In this document: positions 43,822-52,082 of the stretch, piece by piece | Position numbering within the stretch: position 1 is the stretch's first letter | Layout of the letters: each line of letters begins with the position of its first letter | Assembly: GCF_004795835.1 (NCBI RefSeq) | Contig: NZ_CP039249.1 | Location: forward strand, 1,732,501 to 1,796,500 | From: Sphingomonas sp. PAMC26645 | GTDB lineage: Bacteria > Pseudomonadota > Alphaproteobacteria > Sphingomonadales > Sphingomonadaceae | Direction of reading: 5' to 3' | DNA length: 64,000 bases | Program-made: the position numbers and the translations under genes | The notes under the pieces: model-generated | Told to the model about the DNA's origin: nothing | Database searches by the model: none | Seen by the model: only the letters and a program-made list of their open reading frames with translations

Positions 43822-45684
43822 ATGGCTGACGCTATTTTGAACGTCGTCGACGACAAGGTCGAGCTCGTCGTCGAAGGCTCTGAGCTATTGATGCCCATCG
43901 TCCAGATGGCGCAGGGTTATGCTCAAAACGCCGCAACGTCGCTTGAGACTGCGCGGCAGGTCGTCATCAACGGCACTGCGCAGGTCGCTGTGTATGCAGC
44001 ACAGGCGACCGCGGCCGTCGACGTCGTGTTTGCCGACGGTACCGGTGTCTTCGGCGGCCCGGGCACGAGCCTGGCCTTGTCCGACTCAGCGCTATCCCGC
44101 CAAGTCTGGCTGAACCCGCAACCTGTGCCGCGCAGTGGCGTCCTGCGGACGATCAACGCGAATGTGAAGCAGGTCGGGCGCGTGATCTTCGGCTTTGCCA
44201 ACCGCGACGGTGCCGTGCAGTTGCGCGTTATCATCACCTTCACGGCCCTGGGGCGTCAATCCGTTGCGGTCCCCGCGGCGATAGTGCGCGCCGGCTGGCT
44301 CTTCGGCCAAATCTCCGATGGGGCACTCGACAGCGGTCTCATCGGCTATTCCAACTACGGCTATGCGCTAAATGGTCCTGCCATCGCGGCGGGCGTCGCG
44401 ACCGCGTCGCTCAGTGTCGCCCCCGGCGTCACGATCGCCGCAGGCTTCACGCTGGCGGCCGACGACGAGATGGCCAGCATGGCGGATCTGACTTCCGCCC
44501 GGGTGACGATCGCCTCGAGCAAGTTGCAGGCGCAGCCCGACAACTGGTTTGCGAACAACGCTGCCTGGACGTTTGGGCCGAACGGGATGACCTCGCCGGC
44601 AGCGGGGCAAGGCTGGAACACGTATATCCAGACCGCGATCTTCACGCGGCTCGAACAGCGCCTCATCCGCGCACGACTCACCGGCATGACGGCTGCGACG
44701 ATCGTCGGACTTGCCGCGCTCGCCCCCGACCAGGGCGCGCCGCTGTACGAAGGCAATGGCCGAGGTCCCTCCATGGTGACGGTCGATTTCGCCAGCCGTA
44801 CGATCGCGATCAAGGGGCAGCCGAACGGCGCAGGCGATCCAGGGACCGTCGTTTCGGCGCCGCTTGCGGCCGGTCATCGCGCGATCAACCCGCACATCGT
44901 CGAATGGGGCTGGCACGTGCGGGCCATGACGCTGACGTTGATCGATGCAGTCAGCCAGGCGCGTACGACGATCATCGACGATCGCAACACCCAGATCGAT
45001 ACCGGCAACCCGGCCGGGAACATGAACGATGCGCTCGCCTTCCTCGCCATCGCTGGCCAGTTCACCGTCAATCATCTGAAGGTGATGTATGATCGGCCGC
45101 GCGCCAAAGCGAAGGTGCTCTACCTGGCCGACAGCATCGGGCAGGGCGACCAGCAGCTGGCGGCGATGACGGTCAGCCGCATGCTTGATGCCGAGCTTGG
45201 CGGTGCGGTCGCGATCTCGGCCATGGGCGGTGGGCGCGCCCGAGGCGCCTATATGTGCGCGGTCAACGAGATCCCGGCGCTGAGACCGAAATGGGTCATC
45301 GTCGCGGTTGGCACGAACTTGTCCGCACCAGGCGATAGCAGCGGCGGTGTGATCGGTACGACGCTGTGGAAAGCGTATGTCGAGAACATCATCATGCTTG
45401 CAAAAAGCTATGGCGCCAAAGTTATTCTGACGACGCTCCTCAACACGGCGTACGGCGACAGCCAGGGCAATTACAACGCGATCAACACGGCAGCTTTGGC
45501 GTTTGCAGCTGCCTATCCCGACGACGTCTACATCTGGCAGTGGAACCGAGCGCTTAGCATTGATGGCATGGGCGCGGCCGCAGACCCGGCCAAATTTCAC
45601 GCCGACCTCGTACACCCGATCGATGCCGGCCACGCTGCTTTGCTTGCGCAGCTGCGCCTCGACGTGTCGCAGCTCTTCGACTGA
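43822..45684 (+). CDS. tailspike with C-terminal SGNH/GDSL esterase domain, 620 aa
   Basis: The C-terminal third carries the SGNH blocks: nucleophile Ser438 in YLADSIGQGD, a Gly in AMGGGRARG, Asn499 in VAVGTNLS, and Asp595-His598 in HADLVHPID. The N-terminal ~400 residues are a structural part with a virion-attachment start (LNVVDDKVELVVEG). Likely removes acetyl groups from capsule or exopolysaccharide during adsorption. The preceding fibre suggests two receptor-active proteins. Confidence 0.8.
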   Translation: MADAILNVVDDKVELVVEGSELLMPIVQMAQGYAQNAATSLETARQVVINGTAQVAVYAAQATAAVDVVFADGTGVFGGPGTSLALSDSALSRQVWLNPQPVPRSGVLRTINANVKQVGRVIFGFANRDGAVQLRVIITFTALGRQSVAVPAAIVRAGWLFGQISDGALDSGLIGYSNYGYALNGPAIAAGVATASLSVAPGVTIAAGFTLAADDEMASMADLTSARVTIASSKLQAQPDNWFANNAAWTFGPNGMTSPAAGQGWNTYIQTAIFTRLEQRLIRARLTGMTAATIVGLAALAPDQGAPLYEGNGRGPSMVTVDFASRTIAIKGQPNGAGDPGTVVSAPLAAGHRAINPHIVEWGWHVRAMTLTLIDAVSQARTTIIDDRNTQIDTGNPAGNMNDALAFLAIAGQFTVNHLKVMYDRPRAKAKVLYLADSIGQGDQQLAAMTVSRMLDAELGGAVAISAMGGGRARGAYMCAVNEIPALRPKWVIVAVGTNLSAPGDSSGGVIGTTLWKAYVENIIMLAKSYGAKVILTTLLNTAYGDSQGNYNAINTAALAFAAAYPDDVYIWQWNRALSIDGMGAAADPAKFHADLVHPIDAGHAALLAQLRLDVSQLFD

Positions 45685-45813
45685 CCATACCGGCAGGATG
45701 CCGAACGCTACCCTGGTAGCGCGCGTGGCGCGGAGATCTCCACGCATGCCGGAGGCTTCCACCATGTTTGACAGCAGCTTTGCGGCCCGGGCGACCGCGG
45801 GAAGGATCTTCAC

Positions 45814-46086
45814 GTGAGCAACGCGCAACCTGGCGGTGGCCTGGCCTTCAAAGACATCTTCATGATGGCCTGTTCGGCAGCCGGTCTCGCCGCTCTGATT
45901 GCCAGCCCCATCGTTGGGTATGGCGGCCTGAAAGAAAAACTCGACGTCAACGCGCAGCGCATCACCAAGCTCGAGGCGGCCGACGCTGCCAAGACCGAAG
46001 TGCTGACCAAGATCGACGGACGTACGATCCGCATCGAGACAAAGCTCGAGATGATCGTACCGAGCAAAGGAGCGCTGCAGCCATGA
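45814..46086 (+). CDS. XhlA-like membrane protein of the lysis cassette, 90 aa
   Basis: Starts at GTG 45814. One membrane helix (MMACSAAGLAALIASPIVGY) followed by a coiled coil (LDVNAQRITKLEAADAAKTE). This resembles XhlA-type lysis accessory proteins. Overlaps the next gene by ATGA. Confidence 0.6.
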   Translation: MSNAQPGGGLAFKDIFMMACSAAGLAALIASPIVGYGGLKEKLDVNAQRITKLEAADAAKTEVLTKIDGRTIRIETKLEMIVPSKGALQP

Positions 46087-46286
46087 TCGACGGTACCACT
46101 CTTATGATCGTTGGCGTCGCTGCGCAGGCGGCGGTCCCAGCTCGGATCGCCGTCGCAGCTCTGGGACTGCGACTTCGCGGGTCGGGCGTCCTCGCATCGA
46201 TCGCTTTTGCACCCATGCAGCACCCTCAGCCTGTTCAGTACGCGATGGTCTCGACGGTCGCCGCGCCGGTCGCTCCCGACCGCTGA
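46083..46286 (+). CDS. small hydrophobic lysis-region protein, 67 aa
   Basis: Begins ATG 46083 inside the previous stop. The first half is hydrophobic (LMIVGVAAQAAVPARIAVAA), the rest Pro/Val-rich. Could be a pinholin or accessory protein; weakly supported. Confidence 0.4.
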   Translation: MIDGTTLMIVGVAAQAAVPARIAVAALGLRLRGSGVLASIAFAPMQHPQPVQYAMVSTVAAPVAPDR

Positions 46287-46325
46287 TCCGCCGGCGGCCG
46301 GCTGCCGCCATCCTAGGAGATCCCG

Positions 46326-47207
46326 ATGACCCCACTCGACGCCATGCGTCGGGTCCGTAGCCATGCGCTTCGGGCCTGGTCGCTGTGGTCCGTTCGCATG
46401 TCCGCGATCGGCGCCATCCTCACCGGGCTTGCAGCTGCTGCACCGGATACGCTGCTGCAGATCTGGAACGCGCTGCCCGACGAGATCCGCAGCCTCTTTC
46501 CCGCCTCGCTCGCTCACGTCATCCCGACGCTGCTGTTCGTCGCGACGATCGTCGTCCGCCTGATCCCGCAGACGCCGGCGGCCGAGCGACGCAGCCTGTG
46601 GAAGTCGATCAGCGGAAAGGTCGGACCAAAGGCAGGTCTCACCGCGGCCGCGATCGCCATGATCGCCAGCGTCATCGCTGTCGAAGGCGGCTACGTGAAT
46701 CATCCCGCTGACCCGGGCGGCGAGACGAACATGGGGATCACGAAGCAGGTTGCGGTTGCGAACGGGTATGTCGGTCCGATGCGCACGCTGCCGCGTGGCG
46801 TTGCCGAGAGCATCTATTACGCCCGGTACCTGGTAGCGCCAGGTTACGCGGCATTGATCTCGATCGACGCCGCGGTCACCGAGGAGCTGTTCGATACCAG
46901 CGTCAACATGGGCGCGTCGCGGCCGTCGGCCTGGTTCCAGCGTTCGACCAACGCGCTATGCGGTACCACGCTGACGATCGACGGCCGGCTTGGACCTGGT
47001 TCGATCGCCGCCTACCAATCGTGCCAGGCGAAACTCGGCGCCGCGCCGCTTTGCGTTGCCACCCTTGGTATCCTCGATGCGTGGCAGAGTGGAGAGTACG
47101 CACGGCTGATCGGTGCGAACCCCAAGCTGCAAGTGTTCCAGAAGGGCTGGATCGCCAACCGGATCGGCAACGTCGATCGCCGCAAGTGCGCGACGGTGAA
47201 GGCATGA
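46326..47207 (+). CDS. holin-like domain fused to GH108 muramidase endolysin, 293 aa
   Basis: Residues 1-85 contain two membrane helices (about 26-46 and 62-80) like small phage holins (DUF7940-type). From about 110 a glycoside hydrolase 108 domain follows: AVEGGYVNHPADPGGETNMG with catalytic Glu120. The C-terminal part (TIDGRLGPGSIAAYQSCQ, then WIANRIGNVDR) is the usual PG_binding_3 module. Cleaves peptidoglycan. The fusion would tether the enzyme to the membrane until lysis. Confidence 0.75.
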   Translation: MTPLDAMRRVRSHALRAWSLWSVRMSAIGAILTGLAAAAPDTLLQIWNALPDEIRSLFPASLAHVIPTLLFVATIVVRLIPQTPAAERRSLWKSISGKVGPKAGLTAAAIAMIASVIAVEGGYVNHPADPGGETNMGITKQVAVANGYVGPMRTLPRGVAESIYYARYLVAPGYAALISIDAAVTEELFDTSVNMGASRPSAWFQRSTNALCGTTLTIDGRLGPGSIAAYQSCQAKLGAAPLCVATLGILDAWQSGEYARLIGANPKLQVFQKGWIANRIGNVDRRKCATVKA

Positions 47208-47617
47208 CGCGGTTCCGCATCATCCTGGCGATCGCCGCCCTGGTCGCGATCGTCGCTGGCGTCGTGTGGATCCGCCACGGCGGCGAGACCGCCGGCGCGG
47301 CCAAGGTCACCGCGAAGGCCAACGTCTCGCACGCTGCCGGCGTCACCGAAGCGCGCGCCGACGAGCGCGCGGCCGCGGCAGTCACCCAGTCGATCGCCGA
47401 GCGAACCGTCCGGATCGACGCCAAGACCGACGCCTATGTCCAAGCCACGATCGAGGATCTTCACAATGCGCTTGCCGATGTTCCGCCTGCAGCTCCTGGC
47501 GCTGCTTTGCCTGCCGCTCCTGTCGACCGCGTGCGCGACAGCCTCAACGCCGGTATCGCTCGCGCGAACCGAGCGGGCCACGATGCCGGCACTGCCTCCG
47601 GAGCTGGTGAAGACTGA
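47204..47617 (+). CDS. inner-membrane spanin (Rz-like), 137 aa
   Basis: ATG 47204 overlaps the endolysin stop. One N-terminal membrane helix (IILAIAALVAIVAGVVWI) is followed by a periplasmic helical region rich in Ala, Glu and Arg, as in Rz i-spanins. It would bridge to the lipoprotein encoded by the embedded gene to fuse the membranes at lysis. Confidence 0.7.
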   Translation: MTRFRIILAIAALVAIVAGVVWIRHGGETAGAAKVTAKANVSHAAGVTEARADERAAAAVTQSIAERTVRIDAKTDAYVQATIEDLHNALADVPPAAPGAALPAAPVDRVRDSLNAGIARANRAGHDAGTASGAGED

Positions 47618-47831
47618 GCACTTGGCGCCGATTGCCGGCAAGCCGGCCGGCGAACTGGTCTCGATCGACAAAGGTGTGCTCGACGAGCTGCTCGAGCGCT
47701 TCGCCCAGGCGATCGGCGCCGTCGAGCGCGGCAACAACCGGGCAGGGGGCGTAAAGGCGCTCTGGACCTGCGTCGACGCGATCATGCGGACTGGCGTCCA
47801 ACCCGCCGGCTGCGCGCCAGCGCCGCACTGA
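47466..47831 (+). CDS. outer-membrane spanin lipoprotein (Rz1-like), nested start
   Basis: Starts at ATG 47466 in a different frame inside the Rz-like gene and overlaps it by about 150 bases, the classic spanin arrangement. A lipoprotein signal peptide (MRLPMFRLQLLALLCLPLLS) ends at lipobox STAC. The mature part is Pro-rich early (ATMPALPPEL) and longer than lambda Rz1, with two C-terminal cysteines. Confidence 0.75.
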   Translation: MRLPMFRLQLLALLCLPLLSTACATASTPVSLARTERATMPALPPELVKTEHLAPIAGKPAGELVSIDKGVLDELLERFAQAIGAVERGNNRAGGVKALWTCVDAIMRTGVQPAGCAPAPH

Positions 47832-48169
47832 TTGCAGGCCGCTATAACGCGTGGCATAGCTCGAGCGCTGCTCCAAGCTTAGCCGTAAGGACAGCCCGCG
47901 CGCGCGGTTTGCTCTGGGTCACCGGTTCGCCGGGTGGCCCGCTCAATAGAAGACCCCTCGGGGGAATAGGCGGGGCGTAGACCCCAGAGCCTGCGCGGCT
48001 AACCACCCGGTCCGTCCGGATGGTTGCCGCGCAGCAACCTCTCCAACAGTTTCGCGGCGATCGCCGCTCCACCCATCCCGCGGCCACCTGGCCGGGGCTC
48101 CGCCGATCGTCGATCGGCGGCCATCATGGCGCGCGTAGCCCGTGCCTCGTCATGAAGGTCTACCTCCAC
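47832..48169. other. intergenic stretch before the methylase gene
   Basis: About 340 bases. It contains several GC hairpins, e.g. GGGTCACC with GGGTGGCCC (47917-47941) and CCCCTCGGGGG followed by GGGGCGTAGACCCC near 47950-47985. These could end the late transcript or form a structured RNA; no T-run is obvious. No gene seen. Confidence 0.45.
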
Positions 48170-48964
48170 ATGAGTCCTGTAATCGTTGCTCGCCCGCCTG
48201 CGGCTTACATGGGCGGCAAGCGCAACCTGGCGTCCCGTCTGTGCGCCATGATCGATACCACGCCCCACAAGGCGTATATCGAGCCGTTCGTCGGCATGGG
48301 CGGCGTCTTCCTGCGCCGATCGCGCCGACCGGCCGTCGAGATCATCAACGACCTGTCTGGCGACGTCGCAAACCTCTTCCGCGTTGTACGCCGGCACTAC
48401 GAGCCTTTCGTCGACGAGCTGCGCTGGCTCATCGCCAGTCGGGCTGAGTTCGACCGGCAAAAGGCGATGGATCCGAACACGCTCACCGATATCGAGCGCG
48501 CGGTCCGCTTCCTCTATCTTCAGCGCCAGGCGTTCGGGGGCCGTGTCGTCGGCCGAAGCTACGGCGTGACAGCCCGCAATCCTTCGCGCTTCAATCTTGC
48601 GAAGCTACGTGGCGAGCTGAAGCTTCTCAGTCAGCGCCTCGAGCCGGTTCAGATCGAGCAGCTACCTTACGCAGATCTGATCCGCCGGTACGATCACGCC
48701 GGGGCGCTGTTCTACCTCGATCCGCCTTATGACGAGACGGCAGGCTACGGCGTCGAGTTCGGCCGCGCCGACTACCTGGCGATGGCCGACCAGCTGGCGG
48801 CGATCGCCGGCGACTTCATCATGTCGATCAACAACACGCCGTTTATTCGGGAGGCGTTCGCAGCGTTCGAGATCCAGGAGGTCGACACCTCCTGGTCGCT
48901 TGGAATGCAGTCGACCGGTGCGCCATCGAAAGTGACGGAGCTGATAATACGCAACCGGCGGTGA
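48170..48964 (+). CDS. D12-class DNA adenine methyltransferase (Dam-like)
   Basis: 264 aa from ATG 48170 (an in-frame ATG lies at 48152). Motif X is AAYMGGKRNLA, motif I is EPFVGMGGVF (the SAM-binding FxGxG), and motif IV is FYLDPPYDE. This is the N6-adenine methyltransferase layout of D12/Dam enzymes. No cognate restriction gene is adjacent, so it is an orphan phage methylase that probably protects or regulates phage DNA. The recognition site is unknown. Confidence 0.85.
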   Translation: MSPVIVARPPAAYMGGKRNLASRLCAMIDTTPHKAYIEPFVGMGGVFLRRSRRPAVEIINDLSGDVANLFRVVRRHYEPFVDELRWLIASRAEFDRQKAMDPNTLTDIERAVRFLYLQRQAFGGRVVGRSYGVTARNPSRFNLAKLRGELKLLSQRLEPVQIEQLPYADLIRRYDHAGALFYLDPPYDETAGYGVEFGRADYLAMADQLAAIAGDFIMSINNTPFIREAFAAFEIQEVDTSWSLGMQSTGAPSKVTELIIRNRR

Positions 48965-48990
48965 CATTCCGCCTTCGTGCTATGACTCGG

Positions 48991-49032
48991 AAAACCCCCG
49001 CAGCACGTGCTTTCGGGCACGCGCTGCGGGGG
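48991..49032 (-). terminator. intrinsic terminator for the leftward accessory genes
   Basis: CCCCCGCAGC (48995-49004) pairs with GCTGCGGGGG (49023-49032), with an inner GTGC/GCAC stem. On the leftward strand the stem is followed by TTTT, giving a typical intrinsic terminator for genes ending at 49103. It also closes the methylase gene on the other strand. Confidence 0.75.
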
Positions 49033-49113
49033 TATCACCTACCCAAAAACGGGGTACATGGCCCGTCGAGAGCCGCGGAAAACCGTTGTTGCGGCGGAGG
49101 ACTTATCCGCCGT
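49029..49113 (+). repeat. dispersed cassette-boundary repeat, copy F (85 bp)
   Basis: GGGGTATC (49029-49036), a second CGGGGTAC at 49050, then GCGGCGGA...TCCGCCGT (49091-49113). Same orientation as copies A, C and D, although the gene it borders is leftward. Its hairpin encodes the last codons of that gene. Confidence 0.75.
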
Positions 49114-49618
49114 TGGGACTGATCGGGCGGGCGCGGTACCGCGGTGAGGGATGCATATTCCACCACCGCTCATAGAGCGATCGGATTGCGTGCGTATGTA
49201 CCCGGTAGGGACCGCTGGGGTCAGTATTGTGGCCCATTGCAATAAGGTGCTTCTCCAAGATCTCGGAAAACCAACGCTCAGCCAATCGGAAGAAAACCGG
49301 ATTCACCAGGGCGCCTTCGATCATTAGCGAACCGGCAGTCGTGAAGAAGCTGATGACGTACAGCACTGCGAACCGGTCGTTCTCGTCGGGGACGTTTCCA
49401 ACGTCATCAAACGAAGCCAGCTTGATCTCCGGGTTATGGACAGTGTTCCAGAACTGTCGCCGGAGTTTGTGAGCTTCTAAGGTTGAAAAGCCATCGATCA
49501 GTGCGATCGTAGCTTTCATGCGCTCGCGGCGCCCTTGGATCCACAGAGTTGTTCCCGTTCCGAACAATCCGCCCACGCCCAATGCACCGAGTAACGATAC
49601 TAAATCAGACTGCGCCAT
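49103..49618 (-). CDS. membrane-anchored accessory protein, about 171 aa
   Basis: Start at ATG 49618 (ATG 49630 also possible). One N-terminal membrane helix (LVSLLGALGVGGLFGTGTTL) is followed by a basic region and a helical cytoplasmic domain (ATIALIDGFSTLEAHKLRRQ, then WFSEILEKHLIAMGH). Resembles DUF4760-type proteins, but I am not sure. Lies in the lysis-to-integrase interval, where phages often carry defence genes. Confidence 0.5.
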   Translation of the reverse strand: MAQSDLVSLLGALGVGGLFGTGTTLWIQGRRERMKATIALIDGFSTLEAHKLRRQFWNTVHNPEIKLASFDDVGNVPDENDRFAVLYVISFFTTAGSLMIEGALVNPVFFRLAERWFSEILEKHLIAMGHNTDPSGPYRVHTHAIRSLYERWWNMHPSPRYRARPISPNGG

Positions 49619-49653
49619 GGGTCGCCGCATAGCACAACTACCACGTTCTACAT

Positions 49654-49736
49654 GGGGTATCGTGTGGGTAAGATAGGGGTGTGGCCACCCAGCGGAGCTG
49701 CGGGAACGTGTCACTGCGGCGGAGGGATCCTCCGCC
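49654..49736 (+). repeat. dispersed cassette-boundary repeat, copy G (83 bp)
   Basis: GGGGTATCGTGTGGGTA is followed by a GGCGGAGG-GAT-CCTCCGCC hairpin (49718-49736). Length and direction match copy F. It separates the two leftward accessory genes. Confidence 0.7.
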
Positions 49737-49738
49737 TC

Positions 49739-50614
49739 TTACCCTTGATTTCCGGGTTCAGGCGGCGGGTTTCCCGCGCTATCGGTACCTAGCCGCGTTT
49801 CGACATGAGGGTCTACCGTCAAGCGTTGCCATATCCGTTCCTTCATCTTGGGTCCCGGCACTCGACGCAAATCCGGATCATCGGCCCCATGATAAAACAT
49901 GATCAGTTTGCTCTCCGGGTTGGGAATTGGTCGACCGTTTGGAATGAAGATACCAAGCGGAGGTCGATTGTCGGGCGCAGCAGGTGTCTCTGAGGGTTCG
50001 GCTAGCGGTAACTTCGCGCGTAGCTGCCTCGCCCGTGTAAGGACGCTATTCCGTAGGGCGTTCCAATAGGTCACCTGCTCGTCGTCGACGGTCCAAATGG
50101 CATCTCGGTCAGCGATCATAGGTACAAACGAAGTTGTCCGGAGGAACGGGCTGCCCGGAATAGTACCGGCATCCGGATCGTTCACAGGGTGCAGCCAGAA
50201 CGTCTGGTGTGCCAGTGCGTTACGCACTTGAAGAAGTTCTGCCGTTTCCCCCGACCAAGCTTCGCGCTCTGGGCCTTCGAATAATCGCAGGGCAATGGGG
50301 TTGGCCAGATGCATCAGCTGCCCAAGCGTCTTCTTACGAAAGCTAGTCTCTAAGTCGTCAAACGGCGTGCCGCCGGTCGCCGCTTCGAGCGTGCCGAATT
50401 GATCCAATAGAAGGATCAGGACGAGTTCGTTGTCGATCAAGAACCCGCCGCCGAGGAAGTCTCCCCGGATACGGGCAATGCGCTCGCGATGAAATTCCGC
50501 ACTTTGCTCCGGAAACGCGTCTTCGCCGATCACAAGCCAAGATCCGTAATCAACACGAACCAGTCCGTCGTACGCAATGCCCTTAAAATCGGCCGGTCGT
50601 ACCTGCTTCGCCAT
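49739..50614 (-). CDS. hypothetical protein with HEPN-like RNxxxH motif, 291 aa
   Basis: The segment ETAELLQVRNALAHQTFW (R131, H136) matches the Rx4-6H signature of HEPN domains, which are often RNases in defence and toxin systems. It follows a helical region (LELVLILLLDQFGTLE-like, residues 62-75). The C-terminal third is Pro-rich and less ordered. It could act as an abortive-infection nuclease; the motif alone is modest evidence. Leftward, probably co-transcribed with 49103-49618. Confidence 0.5.
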   Translation of the reverse strand: MAKQVRPADFKGIAYDGLVRVDYGSWLVIGEDAFPEQSAEFHRERIARIRGDFLGGGFLIDNELVLILLLDQFGTLEAATGGTPFDDLETSFRKKTLGQLMHLANPIALRLFEGPEREAWSGETAELLQVRNALAHQTFWLHPVNDPDAGTIPGSPFLRTTSFVPMIADRDAIWTVDDEQVTYWNALRNSVLTRARQLRAKLPLAEPSETPAAPDNRPPLGIFIPNGRPIPNPESKLIMFYHGADDPDLRRVPGPKMKERIWQRLTVDPHVETRLGTDSAGNPPPEPGNQG

Positions 50615-50673
50615 CGTTTTCTCCGCTCGCTCGACTTGGCATCGCGATGCCGTCGGCGCTCAAACCATAGGAC

Positions 50674-51951
50674 ATGACTATGCTAAGCAACGCTACGGTG
50701 AAAGCCGCGCGGCCGCGTACGGCCGCCTACAAGCTGTTCGACCAGGGCGGCCTGCACCTCTACGTCGTCCCGACCGGACGTAAGTCCTTCCGGATGCGCT
50801 TCCGCTTCGGCGGTAAGGAGCAGTTGCTGACGATCGGCGCCGTTCCCGAGGTGACGCTCGACGCCGCGAGGGTCCGTTGCAACCAGGTGCGCGAGCAGCT
50901 CGGCCGCGGCGAGGATCCGCGGGCGCCGGCGCTGGACGCGATGATCGCCCCATCAACCTTCGAACCGGCCGCCCGCGCCTGGCACGCACACCGGTTTGCT
51001 GACTGGACGCCGGTGCACGCGGCAGACGTCATCGCCAGCCTCGAGCGGGACATCTTCCCGATGCTGGGCGGTACGCCGCTCGCCGATATCCGGCCGCCAT
51101 TGGTCCTGCAGGTTCTGCGCGCGATCGAGCGGCGCGGCAGCGTCGAATCGGCGCGACGTCTGCAACAGCGGATCTCGCGCGTGTTCAAGTACGCCTGCTC
51201 CGAAGGCTGGGCCGATGCGAACCCGGCCGAGGGCGTGGCAGAGGCAATGGCGCGTGGTCGCGCGCCTCGGCATCATCCGGCGTTGATAGATGCCGCCGAG
51301 CTGCGCGCGCTACTGGCGGCGGCCGAGCTCGTCGACGTCGCTGCATCGGTGAAGCTCGCTTCCCGGTTCCTAGCCCTGACGGCCGTGCGCCTGGCTGCGG
51401 TACGTGAGGCGCGGTGGAATGAGATCGAGGATCTGAATGGGACGGCGCCGACGTGGCGCGTGCCGGCGGCGCGGATGAAGCTCGCGGCAGCGAAGAAGCT
51501 CAATGCCGCGAACGATCACCTGGTCCCGTTGAGCGCGGCAGCGGTCGACGTCCTACGCGCAGCGCGTCGCGATCTGCACCCACAAGCTGCAAATCTAGAC
51601 GGCGCTGCGCTCATCTTCCCCGGCCGCGCCGGCGCGGCGATCGGCGAGGGCGCCATCCGTATCCTCTACCAGCGCGCCGGCTTCGGCGATCGCCACGTCC
51701 CGCACGGATGGCGCGCCAGCTTCTCGACGATCCTGAACGAGCAGCTGCCCGACGAGCGCGCCGCAATCGACCGAGCGCTCGGCCATGTCGGCGGCGGGAA
51801 GGACGAGGAAGAGCAGGGGATCAACCGGAAGGTCGAGGGCGCCTACAACCGGTCGACGCACATGCCGCGACGGCGGCAGTTGTTCGACGCCTGGGCCGAG
51901 GTCCTCGCCGGGGCGGCGCCGATCGCCGCGGCCGCCGCGGCGGCGGCCTGA
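50674..51951 (+). CDS. tyrosine-recombinase integrase with DUF4102 N-terminus, 425 aa
   Basis: The N-terminal DUF4102-like arm-binding part is FDQGGLHLYVVPTGRKSFRM, then LTIGAVPEVTLDAAR. Catalytic residues are visible: Arg in LTAVRLAAVREARW, the HxxR box as HVPHGWRASF, His in ALGHVGG and the nucleophile Tyr in GAYNRSTH. Ends in an Ala-rich tail. Probably the integrase of the siphoprophage; its attachment site was not recognised. A different integrase lies at 54869. Confidence 0.88.
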   Translation: MTMLSNATVKAARPRTAAYKLFDQGGLHLYVVPTGRKSFRMRFRFGGKEQLLTIGAVPEVTLDAARVRCNQVREQLGRGEDPRAPALDAMIAPSTFEPAARAWHAHRFADWTPVHAADVIASLERDIFPMLGGTPLADIRPPLVLQVLRAIERRGSVESARRLQQRISRVFKYACSEGWADANPAEGVAEAMARGRAPRHHPALIDAAELRALLAAAELVDVAASVKLASRFLALTAVRLAAVREARWNEIEDLNGTAPTWRVPAARMKLAAAKKLNAANDHLVPLSAAAVDVLRAARRDLHPQAANLDGAALIFPGRAGAAIGEGAIRILYQRAGFGDRHVPHGWRASFSTILNEQLPDERAAIDRALGHVGGGKDEEEQGINRKVEGAYNRSTHMPRRRQLFDAWAEVLAGAAPIAAAAAAAA

Positions 51952-52082
51952 CCCCCCGGGGGGTCGAAAGTGGACAGGGCAGGGTGCCGGACACCGCATA
52001 GGGGGTTCGTGCGCACTGCGAGGTGTTCTGGGGTAAAAAGATTGGGCTCACGCGGCAGCCGCAGCGTGCCGAGTGAGCACTA
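51952..52082. other. convergent intergenic gap, possible element junction
   Basis: 131 bases between the prophage integrase and the convergent XRE/ImmA gene. It opens with a CCCCCCGGGG palindrome. GGTGCCGG at 51980 matches eight bases of the tRNA-Thr 3' end, too short to claim an attachment site. Confidence 0.4.

Noticed and set aside
44368..45828. 486-codon leftward frame opposite the tailspike
   Set aside because: Antisense shadow of the SGNH tailspike gene; no motif.
51976..51995. GGTGCCGG match to the tRNA-Thr 3' end as an attachment site
   Set aside because: Only eight bases in GC-rich DNA; too short to separate from chance.
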